The position numbers were made by a program, and so were the translations under genes. A stretch of DNA of 64,000 nucleotides, taken from assembly GCA_963576565.1 (NCBI GenBank), contig OY755038.1:10617756-10681755 (forward strand), given 5' to 3'. Origin of the DNA: Aspidapion aeneum. Taxonomy: Eukaryota; Arthropoda; Insecta; Coleoptera; Brentidae. This document shows, piece by piece, positions 43,986-54,763 of the stretch; positions within the stretch are counted from its first letter, which is position 1, and each line of letters starts with the position of its first letter. The notes beneath the pieces were generated by a model, which was given only the letters and a program-made list of their open reading frames with translations, was not told the DNA's origin and made no database searches.

Positions 43986-44014
43986 ATTCTGTTTTACCGT
44001 CCCATATGACGTAT

Positions 44015-47000
44015 TAGTTCAGGCACTACATCCCAGATTCAAGCGATATGCTGCTTTTAATGATAGAAGCAACACACTTGGTATGGATAGACATAAGACT
44101 CGCCCGAACATTTTACGATAGGAAATCACCCCCCCAACCCTAGCAGGGGGGTGGTTCCCCACCTCAAACGTACTTTTTGATAGATTTTTGCCAACTTTTT
44201 CAAAAATCTTTGGGAGATACAATTTCCTTTTTAATAATGTACGGCAGTGGTGCACGTTCCATTAGCGTACAAAAAAAGGGGAAAATTAAAAAAGAAGAAA
44301 AAACTTGTTTTTTGTGGCATTTTTTATCATTAACACTATTTTTTTTTCAAATAAATATTTTTGGTTAAAAGCCCATTATATACAGTTAAATACTTATTAA
44401 GCTAGACATATGTTTTTTTTAAATAGCCGCCTTGAAATAAAAATAAATATGTTTATAGAAATCCTTATATCAAACAAAAATGTTGAACAGTCATCTTTGT
44501 AACTCAGTAAATAAATATGAGATTAAGTAAAAAATTATTTTTGGTTAGTAATAACTTTAAACTGACTTTTTCTAGCTGACCTTTCTTAAAGTAGGTATGG
44601 GGGGCATCCCTCCTTTCACCCCTCTGAAAAGTGCTCTCTTACAGTATTTTCCCAACTTTTAACTTAGCAAAAAACAACTAAGTAACAATTATTAAGGCTG
44701 ATAAAAAGTACTCTCTAACGATGTATAACACGCCGCCCTTACATCAGTGGCGCTTTTATAGGCATTTAAATAAATAAGAAGTGTGGAAAAAACTTTTTTT
44801 TTTAATTTACTTAAATTTTACTGTCCTACATATTTGGTTTTAAAACATTTTTAAAGCCAAAGAAATTTCCTTTCCAACGATGTACATCACTTTCCCTTCA
44901 ACGCAGCTGTAGATCTTAAAAAATATCGAAAAAAACATTTAGGGGGGGATCCACCCCCCACCAACAGTGGGCGGATGGTTTCCCCAGCAAGTGTGTTGTT
45001 TTTCTCATTGAACGCAGTGTGTATTAGTACTGTTCCACCATGGTTGTCTTAAATAAAGATTAAAGTGTATACCAAATTTGATCATTTTTGGTGCGTTTAT
45101 GCTAGATCTACCGCTGCCTTAAGGGGGGAGTGATATACATCGTCGGAAGAAAATTTCTTCAGCTTTCAAAATAAGTTTTACAACCAGTATGTACGACAAT
45201 AAAATTTAAGAAAATTAAAAAAATATTGTTTTTTCCACACCTCTTATTTATTTAAATGCCTATAAAAGGTGCGCCACTGAGGTAAGGGGGTCGTGTTATA
45301 CATCGTTAGAGGACTTTTTGTCAGCCTCAATAACTATTACTTAGTTGTTTTTGACCAAGTTAAAAGTTTTCAAATAATTAGAAATATTGTGTAAAAGATC
45401 ACTTTTGAGGTGGGCGAGAGGATAGTCACAGCATATTATTTTAAAAGGCTTTCCGTTTTCTGTCTAGAAGCAAATCATATTACTTTTTGGCAACAGACCA
45501 TTTCCCCCTAATTTGACCCCGCTGAATCCGAATATCTCTGTTGCCAACTCGAAAAATCGACAGAGACGGAGAAAATCCCCCCCAAACCCCCAAAAACCTG
45601 TTTTTTTTTTCAGTTTTATGCAATTTTCTCGAAAACTTTTTTTTTTATCAAAAATTGCAAAGAACAGTTTTTTGTGGAGAATAAAATTCCCTTTCCTACG
45701 ATGTATTGGTCAATAAGGTTAGGAAAAGCAACTAGCTCTTCAGTGGCGTACGTAAATTGAGATTATTTAGAAAAAACATGTTTATTATAGGTTTTTCAAA
45801 ATTTTCTCAAAAACTACACTTTTTAGGAAGAAATATGTAGTATACTTTATTGTAGAACATAACATTTTCTTTTAAAAACTTTATTAAAATGTCGGGTTGT
45901 TGCCATATTTAAGGCTTTAGGGGCGTACTAATATAAACTTAGTTTCAAAAATAACTGAAATAATCAGTTTCTCTTGCATATTTAAATATCTTTTCTAACT
46001 AAGATTTTTAGAAAAGAATGTGCCTTTATTCTTTATTGAGGATAAGACAATTTCTTTTGAAATGATGTATTACAGTGAGGTTAATGTTATGATAAATACT
46101 TCAAAAAGGTTCGTAATTTATACCTACTAAAATAAAATGTTTCCAAATTAAAATAAACTGTTTTTTGATTAGATTAGATATTTTGATTTATCTAAAAAAG
46201 TTCTTTAAAGCAAAAAACAGCGGTGGTTATAAGGGGAGGGGGCATAGGGGCCATGCCACCCCCCCCCCTAAGCAATATTTTTGTGCAGAAAGTAACAGTA
46301 GTAACTTTGACACAGGTGTTTTTGGATATTTTTTTAAGCATATGGAACTAAAAATAAAGTGGTGAATCTTATGCAACGGTTTGGGGGGGGGGGGTTCATA
46401 ATCATAATTAGGTACTCATTGAAATTGAAATTGAGATTTTGATGGAAATTGAATGAAACCCGTAACAAAAATAATATTTTTTAGTCATTTTTGCAATTTA
46501 CGGACGCCCCTGGAGAGTTTTCTATACTATGGGTTTACATTTTGTGACACACTGTTTAAAAGGACATTTTATTATCGGGCCCGCCGCCGAAGCCGTAAAA
46601 GGTCGAAAGTACAAAAGGTCGAAAAAAAATCGACAAAACAAAATATTAAAAATACAAGTTTACCGTATCAAGTCGAATTGACCTGTCCAGTCGATGTGGA
46701 CCCGCGGCCGTACTTTCGATCTTTTGTACTTTCGATCTTTTGTACTTTCGACCTTTTGTACTTTCAACCTTTTGTATTTTCGACCTTTTGTACTTTCGAC
46801 CTTTTATCCGCGGCTCTTTATTATCCACCGAAAACCTAATAAGACACAAAATTGATTAGTTTGGATTGATCTTAAATAATTTCTTTAAATTAAGAACACC
46901 ACTGGAGCGGTAAATATAAAATAACTTCCACTTTGTTATACATCGTTTGAAAGAAATTTATTGGCTATGACGAAGTATAAAACACATTTTTTGATAAAGA

Positions 47001-48507
47001 CCTTGGTTTTTAAGAAAACTGAATAAAACGTATGAAAAACATGTTTTTTTAATGATTTGTTGAAATCATCCCCATTGACGGACGTCGCTGGAGAGTTTGC
47101 TATAAGTCAAACCCCACCAAGTTTCACATTTTTAAAAAGGGAATTTCCCTGTCTACAAAAAAGTGTAGAACAAGTTTTTTCATGTTAATCTTAGTTTTTG
47201 AGAAAATTAGATAAAACTTGTAACAAAAATGGTTTATTTTCTGTTTTTTCAAAATTAATTTAATTTACGGATGCCCCTGAAGTTTTATTTATAAAACCGA
47301 TTTAATCATGTTATACGTCATTTTGAAGGAAATTTTATTGAGTATACCAAAATGTATTACACGGTTTTCTGTAGATATAAGTTTTTTTAAAAAATTAAAT
47401 AAATCTTGGAAAAAAACAGATATTTTTTCAACTTTTTTTAATTACTTCAATTAACGGACGCCGCTGGAGAGCTTGTTATTAGTCTAACTTTATTAAGTTA
47501 TACCATGTTGACACGGGAATTTTATTGTCCACAATAAAGTATATTTTACATTTTTCTCTTAGAAGCTTAGTTTTTAAGAAAATTTGAAAAAACCTCAAAC
47601 TTTCAGATTTTGGGGGGTCTGGGGGGTTTTTAAAGGTTTTTGCAGCCATTTAAAAAAATAATAATATGTTATTATTTTTTAATTATACAAATATATGTTT
47701 TGAATGTACACTTGTGACAATTTGGGCTTTCCAGCGGCAATTTAAAATTCCACCGCCATTTTCGCCGCCATCTTGAATATCTCAGCCCCGGTCAATATTT
47801 CGAGTTGGCAACAGGGATATTCGGATTCAGCGGGGTCAAAATTGGGGGAATTGCCCATTTGCTAAAAAGTAATATAAAATGCTTCTAGAAAGTGGATTTG
47901 CCCGAATCTTGCCTGAACTAGGAGGAATGCCCCCTCGCCCCAATTTAAATGAATTCAACTTGAAAAATTAAGTTTTAAGTTAATACTAATCAAAAATATT
48001 TCTTTACTCACCTTGAGTATTGTTTACTTAATTACACAAATTAATGTTCAACATTTTTTGTTTTAAAGCGGCTACTTTTAAGAGTTATATCTAACTTATT
48101 AAATATTTGTATACAATGGGTTTTTGAACAAAAATATTTTTTTGAAAAAAACAATGTGTTAAGGATACAAAATGCGACAAGAAAAATTTAAAAAAACATA
48201 AACATTTTTCCTTTTTTTCGTAGGTCTATAGAACGTGCACTACTGCCTTTAGAGGGTACTAAGGTACCTACATGGTCAAAAAGGAAATTTTATCCGCTTG
48301 CAAAATAATATTTAGAATAATTTTAGAAAAGTTGACCGTTTTCGAGTTATTAGCAAAAACCGTCAAAAAGCACTTTTAAGGGGGGAACCACCCCCCTGCC
48401 AGGGTTGGGGGGGTTCCCTTTCGTAAAATGTTCGGGCGAGTCTATCCATACCAAATGTGTTGCTTCTATCATTAAACGCAGTATCGCACCCCGTAGGGCC
48501 TGAACTA
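44015..48507. mobile_element. Giant foldback element with nested palindromes
   Basis: The outer inverted repeat of about 200 bp starts TAGTTCAGGC and includes TTAATGATAGAAGCAACACA, GCCCGAACATTTTACGA and a run GGGGGGTGGTTCCCC in both arms. Inside are further inverted pairs: 44738-44815 with 45226-45310, and 45497-45560 with 47797-47860. A motif like TTTCNAACGATGTA recurs at irregular spacing. No coding frame of note. The target duplication is unclear because the right edge abuts the MITE at 48510. Confidence 0.65.
46577..46816. mobile_element. Small foldback-type MITE with 16-bp tandem ends
   Basis: 240 bp flanked by TTTATTATC (46568-46576 and 46817-46825), a 9-bp duplication. The ends GGGCCCGCCGCCG and the inverse of GAGCCGCGG lead into AAAAGGTCGAAAGTAC. 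On the right the 16-base unit TACTTTCGACCTTTTG is repeated about six times. It is nested in the giant foldback. GC-rich tip plus terminal tandem units recall the element at 27363-28632. Confidence 0.85.
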
Positions 48508-48509
48508 TA

Positions 48510-49170
48510 CAGGGTGTCCCATAACTTAGGGGCCATAGGCCAACAGGTGATAGAGGAGATCATGCCTGATAAAAAAGTTACTATGATGCATGGGTCAAAA
48601 CACTTTCTTTGTCGAGATACAGAGCATCAAAGATGGCGATTTTTTAAACTTTTTTGATAATAACTTTTTAAAAAACGCTGTAAAAATATGAAATTGGGTA
48701 AAGTCGTGTATTAGAACAAGAGCAATAAGTTGAAATACAAATTATTTTTAACAAAATTAGTCGGTAAATTTTTTTTAGAAAAAACTATTTTTTGGTATAA
48801 ACTTTTATGAATAAAATATTAAACGCAATTTTTTTAAAATATTTTTTGTTAATAACTACAAGTCTCTAGCGAGACATAATAATAGAATATTATTAATATT
48901 TTTTAAAAGAATAAGTAAGAAAAATTAATTTTTTCAAAAAATTATTATTTTTTTATGTGGTTATTTTGACAGCCTGTATCTCAATCTCAACTTGTTTTTG
49001 TATCAAAAAAAGAAATACCACATTTTTGAATCCCAATGGCTGTGACAAATTTTAAAAATCCTATATCTTAAAAACAGATGTGTGACCCTTATGTTATATA
49101 AACTTTTTTCTTGGAAATAACCTCCTCTATCACCTGCTGCACTATGGCCCCTAAGTTATGAGACATCCTG
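48510..49170. mobile_element. Mariner-type MITE with long inverted repeats
   Basis: 661 bp flanked by TA. Ends CAGGGTGTCCCATAACTTAG and the inverse of CAGGATGTCTCATAACTTAG give about 50 bp of inverted repeat (GGGGCCATAG, CAGGTGATAGAGGAG). AT-rich interior without frames. Confidence 0.85.
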
Positions 49171-49253
49171 TATAAAGTTGTAAGGACTAACAACCTCCCA
49201 CAATATATTTTTTCAATGCTTAATGTATTTCTCAAATTTAGGTTTTTTGCAAG

Positions 49254-49454
49254 GGGTGGGTCGATCGCCGATTTTTGTACACCAAAGGGAAAAACCTACG
49301 GTATAATACTTACAGTATTTCCTCCAATTTCAAGGGTATTTTCTAGTATTTGCCAAGCACTTCCCGGTATTTCCTAGTATATTTCCCAGAACTCCCCAAG
49401 TATTTCTTGGTATTTACCCTAACCTGTACACCAAAAGGAAATACCGACCCACCA
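49254..49454. repeat. Short inverted-repeat element with TATTTCC words
   Basis: About 200 bp with GGGTGGGTCG at the left and CGACCCACC at the right, then TGTACACCAAAGGGAAA and its near inverse. Inside, GGTATTTCCTAGTAT-like words recur about five times. MITE-like, target duplication not determined. Confidence 0.55.
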
Positions 49455-49535
49455 CTCGATTTTTTACAAATGCCTGACATTTGCAAAAGAGTAGTTATTT
49501 AGTTTTATTTTTGTTTGATTAAAATAAATAAATCG

Positions 49536-49992
49536 ATCCATGACGGATCTGATACCTTCCTAGCTAGCCTATTAGCACAAGTGAAGCTATGATAATCAGC
49601 TTTGAATGCACTTTTTTGTAATGCTCCTACATAGTTTTTTTTATTGAGCAAAATCTAGTCTACTATATTCTGAAAACCGCATATTGATGCGATGCTCCTT
49701 TAAAAATTTTAATTGTCAAAAAACTGTCATTAGCGTTATTGGATTTTGAAAAACTAATCAGCTCGTTAGAGTGTCGAATACGATTTTACCTTAAAATTTT
49801 ATGAAAACCGGTTCAGCGGTTTAGGAGCTATTGTGTTACGGACAGACACACACATAGACAGACATCACGACGATATTAATAGGATAGGTCAAAATACACC
49901 CAAATAACACATTTTCGGCGTTATCACAAAAAAATTTTTTTCGTCGAAAACAATACCTTTATTAGCCATTGCTGTGCGGGCTAGTAAGGTCA
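49536..49992. mobile_element. TACCTTCC-ended repeat, copy 2
   Basis: Uninterrupted partner of 13484-14083. Left TGACGGATCTGATACCTTCC, right GCGGGCTAGTAAGGT. Contains TTCAGCGGTTTAGGAGCTAT and degenerate CAGACA repeats near 49840-49866. Confidence 0.65.
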
Positions 49993-50341
49993 AAATACTT
50001 AAGGTATTAAGGACTCTCTTATTTACCACAATTTCTTATCCACTTCTTGCACAGCTCCACATTTCTGGGAAATGTAAATTGTCTCACACCAGCAGAACAA
50101 CCATATTTAGACTTTCCACAATTAAAATACATACATTTGTTTCCGGAATATTTAATATTATCCATATCGCACCCTTAAATCTAAAGAGACGCAACTCAAA
50201 AGTTTTGAAAATGAGTTTATGTAACAAAAATGCATTCAAATGTGCTTTTTAACTAAAGATCACCAAAATTTACTTTGTTTACAATTTTTCGGGAAATTAT
50301 GGAAAACTTTTGTTTATAAGCACAAAGTTAAAATATGAGCT
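49993..50341. other. Stretch without a recognised gene
   Basis: About 350 bp. The 92-codon plus frame 49974-50252 starts inside the preceding repeat. Its sequence loosely recalls C-terminal parts of LINE ORF2 (SRTTIFRLSTIKIHTFVSGIFNII), but this is not secure. Confidence 0.3.
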
Positions 50342-50356
50342 AAAAAGACACGGAAT

Positions 50357-50495
50357 GGGACAACTGGGCGCCGCCAACTGGGCGCCGCCAACTCGGCGCC
50401 GCCAACAGGGCGCCGGGCCAACTCGGCGCCGGGCCAACTCGGCGCCGGGCCAACTCGGCGCCGCCAACTGGGCGCCGGCCAACTCGGCGCCGGAC
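50357..50495 (+). repeat. GC-rich minisatellite of element 2
   Basis: About ten units of CCAACTGGGCGCCG and variants at the left end. The right end of the element keeps only about two units (53944-53966), so the two arms differ in copy number. Confidence 0.9.
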
Positions 50496-50639
50496 TAAAA
50501 TTTTTTTTTTGGATAAAATGTGTGGATGAGAAATAAAATATATTATTTATATAATAACATCTTTAAAAAATCCCTTACGCAATTTTTTACAAGCTTTTAT
50601 ATTTAGCTTCAGATGTTCTGTCTAACTAACTATCTATCA

Positions 50640-51740
50640 AATTTTGTGAAGCGTTTTTGACACACTTCCCATTATCCGATTTGGATGAAATTTGGTACAC
50701 ACGTAGTGGTCCCATAACAATACAACACTAAGAAAAAAATATCCTCCCACCCCTAGCCCTACCCTTTCTATAGAAAAATGTGTTTTTGATACACTTCCCG
50801 TTATCCGATTTGGATAAAATTTGGTATACATATAGTGATCCGATGAGAATACAATAATAAGAAAAAAATATCCTACCACCCCTACCCCCACCCCCTTCCA
50901 TAAAAAAAATTTGTTTTTGATACACATCCCGTTATCCGATTTAGATGAAATTTGGTATATATATAGTGAGTGATCCGATGACAATATAATATTAAGAAAA
51001 AATATCCTTCCACCCCTACCCCCACCCCCTTTCATACAAAAATGTTTTTGACACTTCCCATTATCCGATTTGGATGAAATTTGGTATTCACATAGTGGTC
51101 CGATGACAATACATTAAAAAAATATCCTCCCACCTCTACCACCACCCCTTCCATAGAAAATGCGTTTTTGACACCCTTCCCATTATCCGATTTGGATGAA
51201 ATTTGGTATACATATAGTGATCCGATGACAATACAATATTAAAAAAAATATATCCTCCCACCTCTACCCCCACCCCCTTTCATAGAAAAATGAGTTTTTG
51301 ACACACTTCCCATTATCCGATTTGGATGAAATTTGGTATACATATAGTGATCCGATGACAATACAATATTAAGAAAAAAATATCCTCCCACCTCTATCCC
51401 CACCCCCTTTCATAGAAAAATGAGTTTTTGATACACTTCCCATTATCCGATTTGGATGAAATTTGGTACACACGTAGTGGTCCCATGACAATACAACATT
51501 AAGAAAAAAATATCCTACCACCCCTACCCCCACCCCTTCTATAGAAAAATGTGTTTTTGACACACTTCCCGTTATCCGATTTGGATAAACTTTGGTATAC
51601 ACATAGTGGTCCGATGATAATACAATAAGAAAAAAATATCCTCCCACCCCTACCCCCACCCCCTTCCATAGAAAAATGTGTTTTTGACACACATCGCGTT
51701 TTCCGATTTGGATGAAATTTGGTATACATATGGTGATTTA
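50640..51740 (-). repeat. Tandem array, about 125-bp unit, nine units, left arm
   Basis: Each unit contains TTATCCGATTTGGATGAAAT, TGGTATACATATAGTG, CGATGACAATACAAT, a CCTACCCCCACCCC run and AAAAATGTGTTTTTGA. Landmarks are at about 50671, 50792, 50929, 51060, 51186, 51317, 51438, 51571 and 51691. Inverse of the array at 52790-53815. Confidence 0.9.
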
Positions 51741-51785
51741 GATTTAAAAAGATCTACAGAGTAGGTAAAATTTTTTTAAAATAAA

Positions 51786-51975
51786 TTCGTGGCTAAGCGG
51801 GTATAGAAAGATTTTGTTTCTCTTGTATTTTCCGTGGGCAACTCGAAAGCTGTAAACCGACAGGGGTCCACGACCTAATGATGTGATCTTGGACCTCCGT
51901 AAGTGGACAGCTTTCGAGCTGCCTACGGAAAAAGACAAGAGAAACAAAACATTTCTACACCCGCTTAGCCACGAA
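51786..51975. repeat. 190-bp hairpin in the centre of element 2
   Basis: Arms of about 68 bases, TTCGTGGCTAAGCGGGT at the left and its near inverse at the right, with few mismatches around a loop of about 53 bases. Independent of the surrounding arrays, so probably a small inserted foldback MITE. A transcript would form a stable stem. Confidence 0.85.
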
Positions 51976-52225
51976 CAATTTTTGTTTTCTTCATTCACGA
52001 GTACTAAACTTTACGTTTATAAAAAATTTAATTTTTGTCATTTCTGAACTAACGAAATACTTTTGAATCTTAATAATTTTTAAAAAACATGGTATCTACC
52101 TACTATTTTTTTAAAAGCTTTGTATAATTTTTTTTTTAAATTACCAACTTATTGTTCTCAAAAAAATGCAATATTCTGTCTCATAAAACATTTTCGTATA
52201 ATTTCAAAAACAATGATTAATAAAT

Positions 52226-52515
52226 AAAAAAGTCCGCCATTTTGGATCCGCCATTTTGTTTTTTTAAAGTTTGAGTTAAAAATTGTGTTAAATGTCCTCA
52301 AGCAATGTAATATTTCAAGTTTGAGACAAATCGGTTGGTAAATAAGAAAATCCGCCATTTTGGATCCGCCATTTTGATTTTTGGATCCGCCATTGTTGTA
52401 ATAAAAAACGTAAATTGTAGTATTACCAGGTCACCAAACACGACAACTACCAAGATTCAACAGTCGACTTAATGGATTTAACTTTACTTAACAAAAGCAA
52501 ATTTCAAATAAATTA
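52226..52515 (-). repeat. Piece of element 1 type inside element 2
   Basis: Contains the inverse of the 117-bp unit (TCCGCCATTTTGGATCCGCC) and the subterminal block CAACTACCAAGATTCAACAG then TCGACTTAATGG of element 1. Shows that elements 1 and 2 share modules, and that one family has grown by exchange or nested insertion. Confidence 0.8.
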
Positions 52516-52789
52516 GTAAAAGAAATTGAAATTTTGATGATCTTATTACGATAAGATATCCGTATCAATTAAATATCACTATTTGCAAGAATCAATCTAG
52601 CAGAAAAATGCAGAAGTAAATAAATAGAGTTTATTCTAGATTATAATGAAATCGCTGATCGTGAGTTATTTGGAAACTCATTTTTCTATTGGGGGAAGGA
52701 GAGGGTGAGGGTAGAGTTAGAAATATATTTTTTGTTTGGGCTGTATTGCCATCGGACCTTTATGCATATACCAAATTTTATAAAAGTCA

Positions 52790-53815
52790 TTTGAAGTGAA
52801 GTGTGTCAAAAACGCATTTTTTATGGAAGGGGGTGGGGGTAGGGGTGGGAGGACATTTTTTCATTATTGTTGTATTGTTATCGGACCACTATATGTATAC
52901 CAAATTTCATCCAAATCGGATAATGGGAAGGGTGTCAAAAACGCATTTTCTATGGAAGGGGTGGGGGTAGGGTGGGAGGATATTTTTTTTTAATGTTGTC
53001 TTGTCATCGGACCACTATGTGAATACCAAATTTCATCCAAACCGGATAATGGGAAGTGTGTCAAAAACTCATTTTTCTATGAAAGGGGGTGGGGGTAGAG
53101 GTGGGAGGATATTTTTTTCTTAATATTGTATTGTCATCGGATCACTATATGTATACCAAATTTCATCCAAATCGGATTACGGGATGTGTGTCTGTCAAAA
53201 ACAAATTTTTCTATAGAAGGGGGTGGGGGTAGGGGTGGGAGGATATTTTTTCTTATTGTTGTATTATCATCGGACCACTATGTGTATACCAAATTTTATC
53301 CAAATCGGATAACGGGAAGTGTGTCAAAAACACATTTTTCTATAGAAGGGGTGGGGGTAGGGTGGTAGGATTTTTTTATCAATGTTGTTTTGTCATCGGA
53401 CCACTATATGTATACCAAATTTCATCCAAATCGGATAATGGGAAGGGTATCAAAAACGCATTTTCTATGGAAGGGGTGGGGGTAGGGTGGGAGGATATTT
53501 TTTTTAATGTTGTATTGTCATCCGACCACTATGTGAATACCAAATTTCATCCAAACCGGATAATGGGAAGTGTGTCAAAAACTCATTTTTCTATGAAAGG
53601 GGGTGGGGGTAGAGGTGCGAGGATATTTTTTCTTATTATTGTATTCTCATCGGATCACTATGTGTATACCAAATTTTATCCAAATCGGATAACGGGAAGT
53701 GTGTCAAAAACACATTTTTCTATAGAAGGGGTGGGGGTAGGGTGGGAGGATATTTTTTTCTTAATGTTGTATTGTCATGGGACCACTACGTGTGTCAAAA
53801 ACGCTTCACAAGATT
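52790..53815 (+). repeat. Tandem array, about 125-bp unit, eight units, right arm
   Basis: Inverse of 50640-51740. Units differ among themselves about as much as between the arms, so arms have probably exchanged units. Confidence 0.9.
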
Positions 53816-54152
53816 TGATAGATAGTTAGTTAGACAGAACATCTGAAGCTAAATAAAAGCTTGTAAAAAATATTGCGTAAAGGATTTTTTAAAGATGTTT
53901 TTATATAAATAATATATTTTATTTTTTATCTACATATTTTATCCCAGTTGGCGGCGCCCAGTTGTCCTGGACCGAAAAAGACACGTTGTAAGTATTTTTA
54001 TTGCAGGGACACATTTTTAAATTTTTGAGTTATGTCTTTTTAGTTTTACGTGTGCAATATTTTGCATCACGCCAACAACAAAATACTGAATTGATCTGAT
54101 ATTGATGTGTACCGCTTGCTTGAGATTGATAGAATGACCTCTTGACTTCGCG

Positions 54153-54369
54153 AGTAATATCCCTGGAATAATAACATCTCATCTTGTTTGTAATAACAAA
54201 TATATTGCTGACGCCGTACATTGAAGTTTATATATGCACCCAAATGGTCTAATTAGGTATCATTATACTTTTACAAGTTGTATTGGTCATTTTAGTTATA
54301 AGTATTTTTTGTAGTCTTTTCAAATAAAAAGTTTTTTAAAAGCTACGTCACCGGACTTCGTATTTAATT
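54153..54369 (+). repeat. 5' LTR
   Basis: 217 bp, AGTAATATCC to GTATTTAATT. By eye I find no difference from the 3' LTR. Contains AATAAA near its end, a likely polyadenylation signal in the 3' copy. Confidence 0.95.
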
Positions 54370-54386
54370 GGCGCTGCGAACAGGAT
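54369..54386 (+). promoter_or_regulatory. Primer-binding site
   Basis: TGGCGCTGCGAACAGG starts at the last base of the LTR. The TGGCGC opening is the one found in errantiviruses that prime with the 3' end of a tRNA (Ser- or Lys-type). The full match to a tRNA could not be checked. Confidence 0.7.
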
Positions 54387-54741
54387 AGTGCGATTTCGTC
54401 CTTTATCGGTTTTCCGTTGTACGAAAGTGACTTTTAAGTCTTAGTGCGCTATTCAAACCGAACTTTACGTCCCGTACGAATTGTGAACTTTTTCTTAAAA
54501 GAAAATACCTTTTACGACGTCGAACGTAAAGAAGTGTTGTGGAATAAAGCCTGGAGTTGAAGCTAGTGACGTCTACCGTGTTGTATGAGTCCCGCCGAAG
54601 CCAAAAGCCTAACCAACGACACATCCCTACTGAGCCCGGTGTCATAGGCAGAAAAGCTAAAGTCAACCCCCATTTATAGGATTCCTTTTGGTGGCGTAAC
54701 CTCTACAGAACAAGCCTTATGGATTTATCCTCGATTGTTAT

Positions 54742-54747
54742 GTAAGT
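54742..54747 (+). promoter_or_regulatory. Candidate splice donor in leader
   Basis: GTAAGT, a consensus 5' splice site, 22 bp before the gag ATG. Errantivirus env is expressed from a spliced RNA. Possible acceptors with CAG lie just before or in the start of the env frame (58700-58770). Splicing is inferred. Confidence 0.45.
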
Positions 54748-54763
54748 TTTTTTGACTTTCTTG

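Larger units (their letters stand above)
50351..53974. mobile_element. Giant foldback with GGCGCC ends, element 2
   Basis: 3624 bp flanked by AAAAAGACA (50342-50350 and 53975-53983). Outer ends CGGAATGGGACAACTGGG and the inverse CGGTCCAGGACAACTGGG match element 1 (27363-28632). Behind the ends both arms share an AT-rich block and CAGATGTTCTGTCTAACTAA, then arrays of about 125-bp units running towards one another (50640-51740 and 52790-53815). The centre holds a hairpin (51786-51975) and a piece of element 1 type (52226-52515). Frames across the arrays, such as 50637-51035 and 53362-53829, are repeat artefacts. No transposase. Confidence 0.85.

Noticed and set aside
46453..46849. Frames with KGRKYKRSK repeats on both strands
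   Set aside because: Produced by the 16-base tandem unit of the small foldback.
50637..51729. Frames of 65-132 codons with GGRGGRIFFS repeats, and their counterparts at 52796-53829
   Set aside because: Translations of the 125-bp tandem units in element 2. All frames repeat with the array, and there is no start or stop logic.
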